NCBI RefSeq assembly: GCF_000766145.1
Contig: NZ_JNFB01000015.1
Span: forward strand, 1-64,000
Direction: 5' to 3'
DNA: 64,000 nucleotides
Origin: Paenilisteria newyorkensis
GTDB lineage: Bacteria > Bacillota > Bacilli > Lactobacillales > Listeriaceae
Part shown: positions 26,691-35,865 of the stretch, piece by piece
Position numbering within the stretch: the stretch's first letter is position 1
Layout: every line of letters begins with the position of its first letter
Notes under the pieces: generated by a model
The model's input: the letters and a program-made list of their open reading frames with translations, nothing else
Told to the model about the DNA's origin: nothing
Database searches by the model: none
Translations under genes and position numbers: made by a program

Positions 26691-26970
26691 TATATTAAAC
26701 AGGTAACAGATAATGAAAACTAACAGGATTGAAAGAAGCAAATATTGGGTATTAATTGGTATCCAAGCAGGCGCGGTAGGTAATACTAAACCTGTAGCTT
26801 TTCAAAATTTTAAAATAGCCAGGGGATTGGGCTTATAAACGCGCGCAGAGTTTGATGGAGGCTCTGACGATTTGAAAGGGGGAGAGGGATTTCGAGCTTA
26901 TGAAGAGGCATAACGAAAGACGTCTCTAAATGTTGAGAAAGTAAAGTTTAATTATTTAGGAGGGAAAAAG

Positions 26971-27954
26971 ATGGTAGGAATTATCCTCGCAACTCACGGC
27001 GAATTTGCTGAAGGTATCTTGCAATCCGGAACGATGATTTTCGGAGAACAAGAAAACGTTAAAGCAATCACATTGATGCCAAGCGAAGGCCCAGAAGACA
27101 TCAAAGCCAAGATGGAAGCCGCAATCGCATCATTTGATAGCCAAGATGAAGTACTATTCTTAGTTGATCTTTGGGGAGGCACCCCGTTCAACCAAGCAAA
27201 CGGTTTGTATGAAGAACATAAAGATAAGTGGGCAATTGTAGCAGGTCTTAACTTGCCAATGTTGATTGAAGCTTTTGCATCACGCTTCTCAATGAATTCT
27301 GCGCAAGAAATCGCTACAAGCATCTTGGCACCAGGTCAAGAAGGCGTGCGTATCAAGCCAGAAGAATTACAACCGAAACCACAAGAAGCAGCAGTTGCTG
27401 AACAACCAAACGGAGAACTTGCTCCTGGAACAGTTGTTGGCGACGGCAAAATTAAATTTGTGTTAGCACGCGTTGACTCTCGTTTACTACACGGTCAAGT
27501 GGCTACTGCATGGACAAAATCAACAAATCCAACACGTATCATCGTTGTATCTGACGCGGTTGCCAAAGACGATCTTCGTAAAAAATTAATCGAGCAAGCA
27601 GCACCACCAGGCGTTAAAGCCAATGTTATTCCAGTAGACAAAATGATCGAGATTGCAAAAGATCCTCGTTTTGGGAATACAAAAGCACTTCTTTTATTCG
27701 AAAACCCGCAAGATGTTCTCCGTGCTGTAGAAGGCGGCGTAGAAATCGAGCAAGTAAACGTTGGTTCTATGGCCCACTCTGTTGGGAAAGTAGTTGTAAG
27801 TAAAGTACTTGCAATGGGACAAGACGACGTAGAAGCTTTTGATAAGTTGAAAGAAAAGGGTATCAAGTTTGATGTTCGTAAAGTTCCTAACGATTCGAGC
27901 GCAAACATGGACGACATTATCAAAAAAGCAAAAGCTGAATTAAAAGCACAGTAA
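26971..27954 (+). CDS. mptA: Mannose-family PTS EIIAB component
   Basis: Phosphotransferase component for glucose/mannose uptake, 327 residues. The EIIA domain (1-130) has the phosphorylated His9 in ATHGEFAEG. After a linker rich in Pro, Glu and Gln, the EIIB domain begins at about 158 with His174 in RVDSRLLHGQVATAW. The A-B fusion is typical of Listeria MptA. It starts the mptA-mptC-mptD operon; AGGAGGG precedes the ATG. In Listeria this system is also the receptor for class IIa bacteriocins. Confidence 0.95.
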   Translation: MVGIILATHGEFAEGILQSGTMIFGEQENVKAITLMPSEGPEDIKAKMEAAIASFDSQDEVLFLVDLWGGTPFNQANGLYEEHKDKWAIVAGLNLPMLIEAFASRFSMNSAQEIATSILAPGQEGVRIKPEELQPKPQEAAVAEQPNGELAPGTVVGDGKIKFVLARVDSRLLHGQVATAWTKSTNPTRIIVVSDAVAKDDLRKKLIEQAAPPGVKANVIPVDKMIEIAKDPRFGNTKALLLFENPQDVLRAVEGGVEIEQVNVGSMAHSVGKVVVSKVLAMGQDDVEAFDKLKEKGIKFDVRKVPNDSSANMDDIIKKAKAELKAQ

Positions 27955-27979
27955 TACATTCAAAATAGGAGGTATATTT

Positions 27980-28786
27980 ATGTCTGCAATAGCAATAATT
28001 TTAGTAATACTCGTTGCCTTTCTAGCTGGTATGGAAGGAATCTTAGATGAATTCCAATTCCATCAGCCGTTAGTAGCATGTACGTTAATTGGACTAGTAA
28101 CTGGTAACTTAACAGCATGTATTATCCTTGGTGGGACACTGCAAATGATTGCACTTGGTTGGGCAAACATTGGAGCAGCCGTAGCACCCGATGCAGCACT
28201 TGCATCTGTAGCATCAGCAATTATTTTAGTATTAGGTGGACAAGGCGTTGCAGGTATTCCTTCTGCGATTGCTATCGCGATTCCACTTGCAGTAGCAGGT
28301 CTTTTCTTAACAATGATCGTTCGTACTTTGGCCGTTCCTATTGTACATTTAATGGATAGAGCCGCAGCAAAAGGAAGTTTCAGAGAAGTAGAATGGTTGC
28401 ATATCGGTGCAATCTGTATGCAAGGTATCCGTATCGCGATTCCAGCAGCAGCACTTTTATTCATTCCAGCAGACAGCGTACAAGCTTTCCTAGAATCAAT
28501 GCCTGCATGGTTAACAGAAGGTATGGCAATTGGTGGAGGAATGGTAGTAGCAGTAGGTTATGCACTTGTTATTAACATGATGGCAACAAAAGAAGTATGG
28601 CCATTTTTCATCATCGGTTTTGTCGTAGCAGCAATTACTCAATTAACACTTATCGCAATTGGTGCTCTAGGTGTTGCGTTAGCTCTTATTTACCTTAACC
28701 TTTCTAAAATGGGTGGCGGTAATTCAAACGGAGGCGGAGGCGGTAATTCCAAAGATCCGCTTGGCGACATTCTAAACGACTATTAA
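27980..28786 (+). CDS. mptC: Mannose-family PTS EIIC component
   Basis: A 268-residue membrane component with multiple hydrophobic helices. GMEGILDEFQFHQPLVACTL and LGGTLQMIALGWANIGAAVAP-like regions are diagnostic of the ManY/MptC family. The C terminus is Gly/Asn-rich (GGGNSNGGGGGNS) before KDPLGDI. It forms the translocation core with EIID. AGGAGG precedes the start. Confidence 0.95.
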   Translation: MSAIAIILVILVAFLAGMEGILDEFQFHQPLVACTLIGLVTGNLTACIILGGTLQMIALGWANIGAAVAPDAALASVASAIILVLGGQGVAGIPSAIAIAIPLAVAGLFLTMIVRTLAVPIVHLMDRAAAKGSFREVEWLHIGAICMQGIRIAIPAAALLFIPADSVQAFLESMPAWLTEGMAIGGGMVVAVGYALVINMMATKEVWPFFIIGFVVAAITQLTLIAIGALGVALALIYLNLSKMGGGNSNGGGGGNSKDPLGDILNDY

Positions 28787-28808
28787 ACCTAAAAAGGAGG
28801 AGAAAAGA

Positions 28809-29726
28809 ATGGCAGAAACAGAAAAAATTGTCTTATCGAAAAAAGACCGCTTGAGTGTAGCTTGGCGTTCTACGTTTATTCAAGGTTCTTGGAACTATGA
28901 GCGTATGCAAAATGGTGGTTGGGCATTCTCAATGATTCCAGCAATCAAAAAATTATATAAATCAAAAGAAGACCGTTCAGCGGCGATGAAACGTCACTTG
29001 GAATTCTTTAATACACATCCATATGTAGCATCACCAATTCTAGGGGTAACGCTTGCACTGGAAGAAGAACGTGCAAATGGAGCGCCAGTTGATGACGTAG
29101 CAATTCAAGGGGTAAAAGTTGGGATGATGGGACCACTAGCTGGTATCGGGGATCCGGTATTCTGGTTCACAGTTCGTCCGATGCTTGGTGCGCTAGGTGC
29201 TTCCCTTGCAATTAGTGGAAATATCCTTGGCCCAATCATTTTCTTCGTAGCATGGAATATTATTCGTTGGAGCTTCATGTGGTATACACAAGAGTTTGGT
29301 TACAAAGCAGGTTCTAAAATCACGGACGATCTATCTGGCGGTCTTTTACAAGATATTACAAAAGGCGCGTCGATTCTCGGGATGTTCGTGCTCGCCGCCC
29401 TGGTTCAAAGGTGGGTATCTATTGTCTTCAAACCAGTTATCTCTGAGGTTAAATTAGATAACGGTGCCTATATTGATTGGAATTCCCTTCCAAGTGGTAT
29501 TGACGGCGTTAAAATGGCATTTGAACAATACACACAAGGTTTGTCATTATCTCAAGTAAAAGTAACAACACTACAAAACAACTTGGACAGCTTAATTCCA
29601 GGTCTTGCAGCATTACTACTTACATTCCTATGTATGTGGTTGCTTAGAAAGAAAATTAGTCCAATCATCATCATTCTAGGTCTATTCGTAGTTGGTGTAG
29701 TTGGTCACGTCATCGGACTTCTGTAA
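28809..29726 (+). CDS. mptD: Mannose-family PTS EIID component
   Basis: A 305-residue membrane component. RSTFIQGSWNYERMQNGGW near the N terminus and IQGVKVGMMGPLAGIGDPVF are EIID signatures. The C terminus ends in a transmembrane helix (IIIILGLFVVGVVGHVIGLL). Follows mptC by 22 bp with AAAGGAGG. A terminator follows. Confidence 0.95.
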   Translation: MAETEKIVLSKKDRLSVAWRSTFIQGSWNYERMQNGGWAFSMIPAIKKLYKSKEDRSAAMKRHLEFFNTHPYVASPILGVTLALEEERANGAPVDDVAIQGVKVGMMGPLAGIGDPVFWFTVRPMLGALGASLAISGNILGPIIFFVAWNIIRWSFMWYTQEFGYKAGSKITDDLSGGLLQDITKGASILGMFVLAALVQRWVSIVFKPVISEVKLDNGAYIDWNSLPSGIDGVKMAFEQYTQGLSLSQVKVTTLQNNLDSLIPGLAALLLTFLCMWLLRKKISPIIIILGLFVVGVVGHVIGLL

Positions 29727-29742
29727 TAAATAAGCCGATAAA

Positions 29743-29778
29743 AAAAGAGGCTGGGCAATCATCGCTAGCCTCTTTTTG
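29743..29778 (+). terminator. Terminator of mptACD
   Basis: AAAAGAGGCT (29743-29752) pairs perfectly with AGCCTCTTTT (29767-29776). Confidence 0.85.
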
Positions 29779-29779
29779 T

Positions 29780-29807
29780 TTGTATATGGCGTGAAAAAAC
29801 GTATAAT
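29780..29807 (+). promoter_or_regulatory. Promoter of the DUF956 gene
   Basis: TTGTAT (29780-29785), a 16-bp spacer and TATAAT (29802-29807), just after the mpt terminator. It gives the DUF956 gene its own transcription. Confidence 0.6.
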
Positions 29808-29843
29808 GAAGAAAACACGTGAAAAGAAATGGAGCGAAAATAG

Positions 29844-30233
29844 TTGGTTCAATCGATTAATACAAAGGTAGACATGAAAATAGATGCCACTGCTTTTACA
29901 GGGCTTACAGATTACGGAGAAATCATGATCGGAGACAACGGTTTTGAATTTTTCAACTCGCGTGATGTTCGTAAGTTTATCCAGATTCCTTGGGAAGAAG
30001 TCGATCAAGTTATCGTTTCCGTGATGCTTAAGGGAAAGTGGATTCCGCGTTATGCGATTAAGACAAAGCGCAACGGGACATTTACGTTTGCTTCTAAAAA
30101 ACCGAAAGACGTCCTCCGAGCGATTCGCGTATATGTAGATCCGGCCAATATGGTGACTTCTCTGAGCTTCTTCGACGTACTAAAAAACGCTTTTCAATCG
30201 ATGTTCAAGAAGAAACCGAAAAAGAAGAAATGA
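29844..30233 (+). CDS. manO: DUF956 family protein (ManO)
   Basis: A 129-residue protein with a TTG start preceded by GGAG. MKIDATAFTGLTDYGEIMIGD and WEEVDQVIVSVMLKGKWIPRY are DUF956 signatures; the C terminus is very basic (KKKPKKKK). Family members sit next to mannose PTS operons, as here. A regulatory or accessory role in mannose PTS function is presumed from this placement. Confidence 0.9.
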   Translation: MVQSINTKVDMKIDATAFTGLTDYGEIMIGDNGFEFFNSRDVRKFIQIPWEEVDQVIVSVMLKGKWIPRYAIKTKRNGTFTFASKKPKDVLRAIRVYVDPANMVTSLSFFDVLKNAFQSMFKKKPKKKK

Positions 30234-30359
30234 GCGTTATTTTATGCATAGCGAAATCTGAAAGTGCTTCCCTTGCGATGTAGGGCGAAGTGCTTTTTGC
30301 TGTGCAAATGTAAGCGTTATAGGTAGAATGGAAGGTATGGGGAATAGGAGGAGAAGTTT

Positions 30360-30716
30360 GTGAAGAATAATGAACGGGTTTTTGCGATGTCAGTTGCTAG
30401 TGTGTACCCGCTTTACATACAAAAAGCAGAGAAGAAAGGGCGAACGAAGGCGGAGGTCGATGCGATTATTTTTTGGCTGACGGGTTATGATGAGGCGGGT
30501 TTGCAACAAGTTCTGGATCAGAAAGTGGATTTTGAAACGTTTTTCAAAGAGGCGCCGGCGATGAATCCGAATGTATCGCTGATTAAGGGCGTTATTTGTG
30601 GGTATCGGGTGGAGGAAATTGAAGATCCGTTGATGCAGCAGATTCGGTATTTGGATAAGTTGATTGATGAATTGGCGAAAGGCAAAGCGATGGAGAAAAT
30701 ATTGAGACAGAATTAA
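30360..30716 (+). CDS. DUF2200 family protein
   Basis: A 118-residue cytosolic protein, GTG start with AGGAGGAG upstream. [22 protein letters not shown] and the C-terminal [19 protein letters not shown] are near-invariant in DUF2200. Function unknown. It is a single gene closed by a strong terminator. Confidence 0.93.
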   Translation: MKNNERVFAMSVASVYPLYIQKAEKKGRTKAEVDAIIFWLTGYDEAGLQQVLDQKVDFETFFKEAPAMNPNVSLIKGVICGYRVEEIEDPLMQQIRYLDKLIDELAKGKAMEKILRQN

Positions 30717-30718
30717 AA

Positions 30719-30775
30719 AATACGAAGCGTAGAAGTGGAAACCGTGATGGTGATTTAGCTTCTACGCTTCGTATT
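30719..30775. terminator. Bidirectional terminator with a 17-bp stem
   Basis: AATACGAAGCGTAGAAG (30719-30735) pairs perfectly with CTTCTACGCTTCGTATT (30759-30775), with A and T runs outside. It serves the DUF2200 gene and the convergent rtcB. Confidence 0.9.
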
Positions 30776-30781
30776 TTGTTG

Positions 30782-31999
30782 TTAGCCTTTAACGACGCCT
30801 AAAGTTGTGAGTGTTTTAATGGTTTCGACAAGATCGGTTTGGTTATGCATGACTTCATCGATATTTTTGTAGGCGAAACGGCTTTCTTCGGCTACGTCTT
30901 GGAGGTTTTTCTTGCCGATTGCGATGTTATGTTCGTTTAGGTCTTGTAGTACTTCCTCCATCGGAAAATTGCTTTTGGCGTGGGTTCTGGAAAAGTTTCG
31001 TCCGGCGCCGTGCGAGGAGGAGTGGAAGCTTTCGGGATTACCGAGGCCGCGAACGAGATAGCTTGTTGCGCCCATCGCGCCTGGAATGATGCCGAGTTCG
31101 CCGGTTCTTGCTCGTGTGGCGCCTTTACGGTGAACCCAGACGTTTTTGCCGTAGTGGTTTTCGAGTGATGCGTAGTTGTGGTGGCAGTTGATTTTGTCGG
31201 TGAATTCGGGTGTTTTGCTGAGCTTTTTCTTGCTGTGTTTCGCAAAAATTGTCATCGTGGCGCTAAGCATGGCTTCGCGGTTTTCGAATGCGTAGTCGAG
31301 CGCGAGATTCATCCATTCGATGTAGGCCTTTCCTTCTTGTGAATCGGTTGGTAGGAAGGCGAGCGGGTTGCGTTCGGGTGTGTCGCTGAGCCATTGCTGG
31401 TTGCGCTTGACGGCGAGTTTTTGAAAGTGTTGGCAAATTTGAGCGCCGAGATGGCGGCTTCCAGAGTGGAGCATGATGCCGAGATAGCCGTTTTCGTCTT
31501 TTTGGAACTCGATGAAATGGTTGCCGCCGCCGAGTGTACCGACTTGATAGTAGGCGTTTTCGAGTAGTTCCGCCGCGTTTGGCAGGAGTTCGTAATGGTC
31601 TTTTTGTGCGAACGCCATATCGATGACGGCGGATTTTTGGGGTTCGCGGTGACGGGCTTTGCCGACGGGAACGGTGAACAGGGTTTCGTTTACGACGCTT
31701 TGGATGAAGTTCTTGGTGAGTTCGCTTTCGTGGATGTCGGTTTGGATATAACACATGCCGCATCCGATGTCCATGCCGACTGCGTACGGGACGATCGTGT
31801 TTTTCGTGGCGAGAACGCCGCCAATTGGCATGCCTGCGCCGAGATGGGTGTCAGGCATGAGGGACAGCCATTTATAGACGAATGGCAGGTTCGCGATTTG
31901 TTTTGCTTGCTCGAAGCACCCGTCTTCGATTGCTGATTGGTCGGAAAGCCAGATTTTGATTGGTTTCGAGGTTTCATTTTTTTCGTAGTAAGTAAACAT
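30782..31999 (-). CDS. rtcB: RtcB family RNA ligase
   Basis: A 405-residue RtcB-type 3'-phosphate/5'-hydroxyl RNA ligase. Signatures in order: MPDTHLGAGMPIGGVLAT, GMDIGCGMC (metal-binding Asp and Cys), TLGGGNHFIEF, HSGSRHLGAQI, and the late HSSSHGAGR with the guanylylated-His region. It acts in RNA repair or tRNA maturation in relatives; in Firmicutes its substrate is mostly unknown. It diverges from two WYL-domain genes across only 88 bp, so one of them may control it. GGAGAAT precedes the ATG. Confidence 0.93.
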   Translation of the reverse strand: MFTYYEKNETSKPIKIWLSDQSAIEDGCFEQAKQIANLPFVYKWLSLMPDTHLGAGMPIGGVLATKNTIVPYAVGMDIGCGMCYIQTDIHESELTKNFIQSVVNETLFTVPVGKARHREPQKSAVIDMAFAQKDHYELLPNAAELLENAYYQVGTLGGGNHFIEFQKDENGYLGIMLHSGSRHLGAQICQHFQKLAVKRNQQWLSDTPERNPLAFLPTDSQEGKAYIEWMNLALDYAFENREAMLSATMTIFAKHSKKKLSKTPEFTDKINCHHNYASLENHYGKNVWVHRKGATRARTGELGIIPGAMGATSYLVRGLGNPESFHSSSHGAGRNFSRTHAKSNFPMEEVLQDLNEHNIAIGKKNLQDVAEESRFAYKNIDEVMHNQTDLVETIKTLTTLGVVKG

Positions 32000-32087
32000 T
32001 GTTAATTCTCCTTTTTTGGTTTATGGTTTTAGTATAGAGAAGTTGCGCGGGTTTATCTTATAAAAAAAGGTGCGAACGGGGGACATT

Positions 32088-33332
32088 ATGGCAAAATCGT
32101 TTAATGAGTTGATTAAAAATTTCGCGGTGATTCGGAATTATGTGCGGGAATTTTATGTGTATGGGTTTAAGCAACGGGAGGATTTTACGGCGAAAAGTGG
32201 TCGGAGTTATGATAATGAGCGGCGGCGGATTGAGAGTTATTTGCGAGAGTATGTGGAGGTGGAGCAGCAGGGGAGCGGGAAGGCGTTGCGGTTGTTTATT
32301 GATCCGAGTGAGGTGACGGAGAATCCGATGTTTGCGGTTTGGCAGGCAAAGAGTTTTACGAAGAATGATGTTTTTCTGCATTTTGTGTTGATGGATATTT
32401 TTCAGGTGGGCGAGGCGTACTCGGTGAATCAGGTGCTGGCGCGGATTGATGCGGATTATTTGGTGCATTTTCAGGATGGGTTCATGGTGGAGGCGCTGAC
32501 GTTACGGAAAAAATTGGCGGAGTATGTGACGCTGGCTGTGTTGCGACGGGAAACGCGTGGACGTGAGATTTATTTTTCGCGGGTGGCGAGTGTGGCGCTG
32601 CCGGATCGAGCGTTGCGGGCGGTGCAGTTTTTCAAGGAGATGGCGCCGCTTGGTGTGTTGGGGCATTATTTGTTGCAGCAGGAGCGCGGATTGGACGCGG
32701 TGTTTCGGTACAAGCATTATTTTGTGATGCATACGCTAGAGGAGCAGGTTTGTTTGGATTTGTTGACGGCGATTCGGGAGGAGCGTTGGGTGGCGTTGAC
32801 GCGGTTTGGGCGGGAGCGGGCGATGCGATTTATGCCTGTGAAGGTGCTTGTGAGTGCGCAGTCTGGACGGCGGTACGTGGTTGGAAAATCGAAACAGGGA
32901 CAGTTTTTTGCGTTTCACAGGTTGGATCAGATTGAGCGGGTGGAATTGGCGGAGATTGCGACGGATTTTGAGCTGGAAAAGGAACATTTTGATGAGGTGC
33001 GAAAATTTATGTGGAGCGCTGGATTTGATCGGCGGGTGGTGCATACGCTTCGTGTGACGCTTGCGATTGATGAGATTCGTGAGGCGTATATGTTGGATCG
33101 GATTCGGATGGAAGGGCGGCACGGGACGCTTGAGCGGTTGACGTCGAAGCGATTTGTTTTTCGGATTGAGACGTATGATTTGAATGGGATGAAGCCGTTT
33201 TTGCGGACGTTTGTGGGACGGATTGTGGCGCTTGATTCGGGGGATGAGGCTTGGGAACGGCAATTTTTTGCGGAGCTCGCGGATATGTATCGACTTTATT
33301 TTGAGGAGGGGACGACGGTTGGAGATATTTAA
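32088..33332 (+). CDS. WYL-domain transcriptional regulator, first of a pair
   Basis: A 414-residue protein. The N-terminal part (MAKSFNELIKNFAVIRNYVR, then RSYDNERRRIESYLREYV) looks like a winged-helix region. The middle holds the WYL-type sheet (FMPVKVLVSAQSGRRYVVGKSKQGQFFAFHRLDQIERVEL), where ligand-sensing Trp-Tyr-Leu is not literally kept. A C-terminal extension (WCX-like) follows. GGGGGA is 5 nt from ATG 32088. Very G-rich coding strand. Overlaps the next gene by 14 bp. Confidence 0.8.
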   Translation: MAKSFNELIKNFAVIRNYVREFYVYGFKQREDFTAKSGRSYDNERRRIESYLREYVEVEQQGSGKALRLFIDPSEVTENPMFAVWQAKSFTKNDVFLHFVLMDIFQVGEAYSVNQVLARIDADYLVHFQDGFMVEALTLRKKLAEYVTLAVLRRETRGREIYFSRVASVALPDRALRAVQFFKEMAPLGVLGHYLLQQERGLDAVFRYKHYFVMHTLEEQVCLDLLTAIREERWVALTRFGRERAMRFMPVKVLVSAQSGRRYVVGKSKQGQFFAFHRLDQIERVELAEIATDFELEKEHFDEVRKFMWSAGFDRRVVHTLRVTLAIDEIREAYMLDRIRMEGRHGTLERLTSKRFVFRIETYDLNGMKPFLRTFVGRIVALDSGDEAWERQFFAELADMYRLYFEEGTTVGDI

Positions 33333-34248
33333 TGAGCTGTATGGGACGTATTACCGGATTGTTCTGGAGATTTTGACGCAGCGGCGTGGGCTGACGAAAC
33401 AGGAGATGGCGGGGATTGTGCAGGAGCTTGGTTTTGATGAGAGTGGCCTGCATTTATTGCCGCAATTGACGGAGCAGTGGCATTTGTTGGCGGAGCGGGA
33501 CGGTGCGTATGTGTCGCTTTTGAAACGGGATTGGATGCCGGTGCAGGGTGTGCTTGAAAAACGGTGGTTGAAAACGGTTTTGCGGGACCCGCGGATGGGA
33601 TTGTTTTTGACGGATGATGAGATTGGGGAATTGGAGCGGGAGCTTGCGGATTATGAGGTGTTGTTTGATGCGGATTCGATTTGGTGTTTTGACCAGTTTC
33701 GGGATGGGGATGCTTATTTGGAGCTGGGATATCGGACGCGTTTTAATGTGATTTTGCAGGCTTGTGAGGAGAAACGGGAGTTGGAATTAGTGTATCGGGC
33801 GCGGGAACGGGACGTTTTGCAGGGGACATTTTTGCCGTATCGGTTGGAGTTTTCGCAGAAGAATGATCGGTTTCGGTTGCTTTGTTTTCGAAAAACGGAT
33901 TTGAAGCCGTTTACGATGAATTTGGGGAAGGTGATGGAGGCGCGGATTGGTGCGTTTATGGATGTGGAGCTGCCGGAGCATCGGGCGGAGCTGGTGATTG
34001 TGACGTGTCATGTGGTGAACCATCGGAACGCGGTGGATCGGGCGATGATTCATTTTGCGGATTATAAGAAGAAGGCGTTTCGGACGGATCGTGAGCATGT
34101 GTTTGAGCTGAAAATTCATTGTCCGCGTGGGGATTTGACGGAGCTTGTGATTCAGTTGTTGTCGTTTGGGCCGATGATGCAGGTTTTGGAGCCGACGAGC
34201 GTGGTTGGGGATTTGAAGGCGCGATTGGCGAGGCAATTGGCGTTATAA
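33319..34248 (+). CDS. WYL-domain regulator, second of a pair
   Basis: About 309 residues, start TTG 33319 with GAGGAGGGG 8 nt upstream inside the end of the preceding gene. Its middle LELVYRARERDVLQGTFLPYRLEFSQ .. RFRLLCFRK is the WYL core, followed by a C-terminal domain (VFELKIHCPRGDLTELVIQL). The same architecture as its neighbour at low identity suggests a heteromeric pair. A strong GC-skew is shared with the neighbour. Confidence 0.75.
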   Translation: MEIFNELYGTYYRIVLEILTQRRGLTKQEMAGIVQELGFDESGLHLLPQLTEQWHLLAERDGAYVSLLKRDWMPVQGVLEKRWLKTVLRDPRMGLFLTDDEIGELERELADYEVLFDADSIWCFDQFRDGDAYLELGYRTRFNVILQACEEKRELELVYRARERDVLQGTFLPYRLEFSQKNDRFRLLCFRKTDLKPFTMNLGKVMEARIGAFMDVELPEHRAELVIVTCHVVNHRNAVDRAMIHFADYKKKAFRTDREHVFELKIHCPRGDLTELVIQLLSFGPMMQVLEPTSVVGDLKARLARQLAL

Positions 34249-34340
34249 AACAAAATTGGGAAGGAACATGCGTCGCTATCGGGGCGGATTTTTGGTACAA
34301 TGGACGAGAGAATATACATAGAAATTGGAGGAATGGGATT

Positions 34341-35843
34341 ATGGCTTTGAAGGACTTGCAGAATGGCTCGGATATTAGAGGAATTGCGATTGAAACGGAA
34401 AAACACGATGTGACGTTGACGGATGAACATGTAAGTGCGATTGCGACTGGTTTCGCGGCTTGGTTGCGTGACGTGAAAAAGACGGGCGACAAGCCGACTG
34501 TAGCGATTGGGCATGATAGTCGTTTGTCTGCGGAGCGCGTGAAGGATGTGCTTGTGGCGAGCTTGACGCGGTCTGGGATTGATGTCGTGGATGTTGGTTT
34601 GGCGACGACGCCGGCGATGTTTATGGCGACGCAATACGAGGATTACCAATGTGATGCGGCGATTATGATTACGGCGAGCCATCTTCCTTATTTCTACAAT
34701 GGCTTGAAATTGTTCACGCGTGACGGTGGCGCGGAGCATGAGGATATTGATTATATTGTGGAGCATGCGGACGCGGTTGTGGTGGCGGGAGTTGCGGGAA
34801 CGGTGGCGCACAAACCGTTATTGCAAAACTACGCGGCGGACTTGGTCGACAAAATTCGCGCTGGGATTGATGACCAGGAGGATTACGAGAAACCGCTTGC
34901 TGGAAGCCATATCGTGGTGGATGCGGGAAATGGTGCTGGTGGCTTTTTTGCGACGGAAGTATTGGCAAAACTAGGCGCGGATATTACGGGGAGCCAGTTC
35001 CTTGATCCTGATGGGAATTTCCCGAATCATATTCCGAATCCGGATAACAATGAGGCGATGGCGAGCTTGAAGGAAGCGGTGCTAGCGAATAAGGCTGATT
35101 TGGGCGTTATTTTTGATACGGATGTGGACCGGGCGGCGATTGTGAACCGTGAGGGTGAGAGTTTGAATCGGAATCCGCTGATTGCTGTGATTTCGGCGAT
35201 TATTTTGGAGGAGCATCCGGGAACGACGATTGTGACGGACTCGACAACTTCGACGCATTTGGAGCATTTCATCGAAGGGCTTGGCGGGAAGCAGCACCGA
35301 TTTAAGCGTGGGTATCGTAACGTGATCAATGAGGCGATTCGCTTGAATGAGGCTGGGACGCAGAGTGAGATTGCGATTGAGGTTAGTGGTCATGCGGCTT
35401 TGAAGGAGAATTATTTCTTGGATGACGGCGCGTACTTGATTGCAAAAATCTTGATGCGTTATGCGAAATTGCGCAAAGAAGGTAAGGATTTGGCGGATTT
35501 GACGCGGGATTTGAAAGTTCCGGCGGACAATGACGAGATTCGTTTATCGATTTTGGCAAGTAATTTTAAGGCGTATGGTTTGGCTGCTTTGGAAGATTTT
35601 AAAGGATTTGTGGCGAAAACGGATGGCTTGGAATTGGAGCCTGTAAACCAAGAGGGCGTAAGGGTCAACACGAGTGGCGCGTTCGGAAATGGCTGGTTCT
35701 TGTTACGTATGAGTTTACACGAGCCGGTTATGCCAGTAAACTTAGAGAGTGATGAAATAGGCGGAGTCGATAAAATCAAGGCGGTATTGCAAGAATTCTT
35801 CGGCAAATACGAGGAAATCGATAGCGGAAGCCTGCAAAAATAA
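34341..35843 (+). CDS. Phosphoglucomutase/phosphomannomutase family protein
   Basis: A 500-residue alpha-D-phosphohexomutase. The active-site serine loop is ITASHLPYFYNGLK, the metal site FDTDVDRAAI, and the sugar-binding loop EVSGHAALKENYF (the E-x-S-G-H motif). Start ATG 34341 has GGAGG 9 nt upstream. Interconverts hexose 1- and 6-phosphates; the exact sugar cannot be told. The PHP-type phosphatase follows after 22 bp, hinting at a link to surface polysaccharide (inference). Confidence 0.9.
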   Translation: MALKDLQNGSDIRGIAIETEKHDVTLTDEHVSAIATGFAAWLRDVKKTGDKPTVAIGHDSRLSAERVKDVLVASLTRSGIDVVDVGLATTPAMFMATQYEDYQCDAAIMITASHLPYFYNGLKLFTRDGGAEHEDIDYIVEHADAVVVAGVAGTVAHKPLLQNYAADLVDKIRAGIDDQEDYEKPLAGSHIVVDAGNGAGGFFATEVLAKLGADITGSQFLDPDGNFPNHIPNPDNNEAMASLKEAVLANKADLGVIFDTDVDRAAIVNREGESLNRNPLIAVISAIILEEHPGTTIVTDSTTSTHLEHFIEGLGGKQHRFKRGYRNVINEAIRLNEAGTQSEIAIEVSGHAALKENYFLDDGAYLIAKILMRYAKLRKEGKDLADLTRDLKVPADNDEIRLSILASNFKAYGLAALEDFKGFVAKTDGLELEPVNQEGVRVNTSGAFGNGWFLLRMSLHEPVMPVNLESDEIGGVDKIKAVLQEFFGKYEEIDSGSLQK

Positions 35844-35865
35844 GCCAATAGAAGGAATGAGAAGT

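Noticed and set aside
26493-26723. 76-codon frame upstream of mptA
   Set aside because: It covers the sigma-54 promoter and lacks a ribosome site.
32736-33263. Minus-strand frames inside the WYL genes
   Set aside because: Pro/His/Arg-rich shadows created by the strong GC skew.
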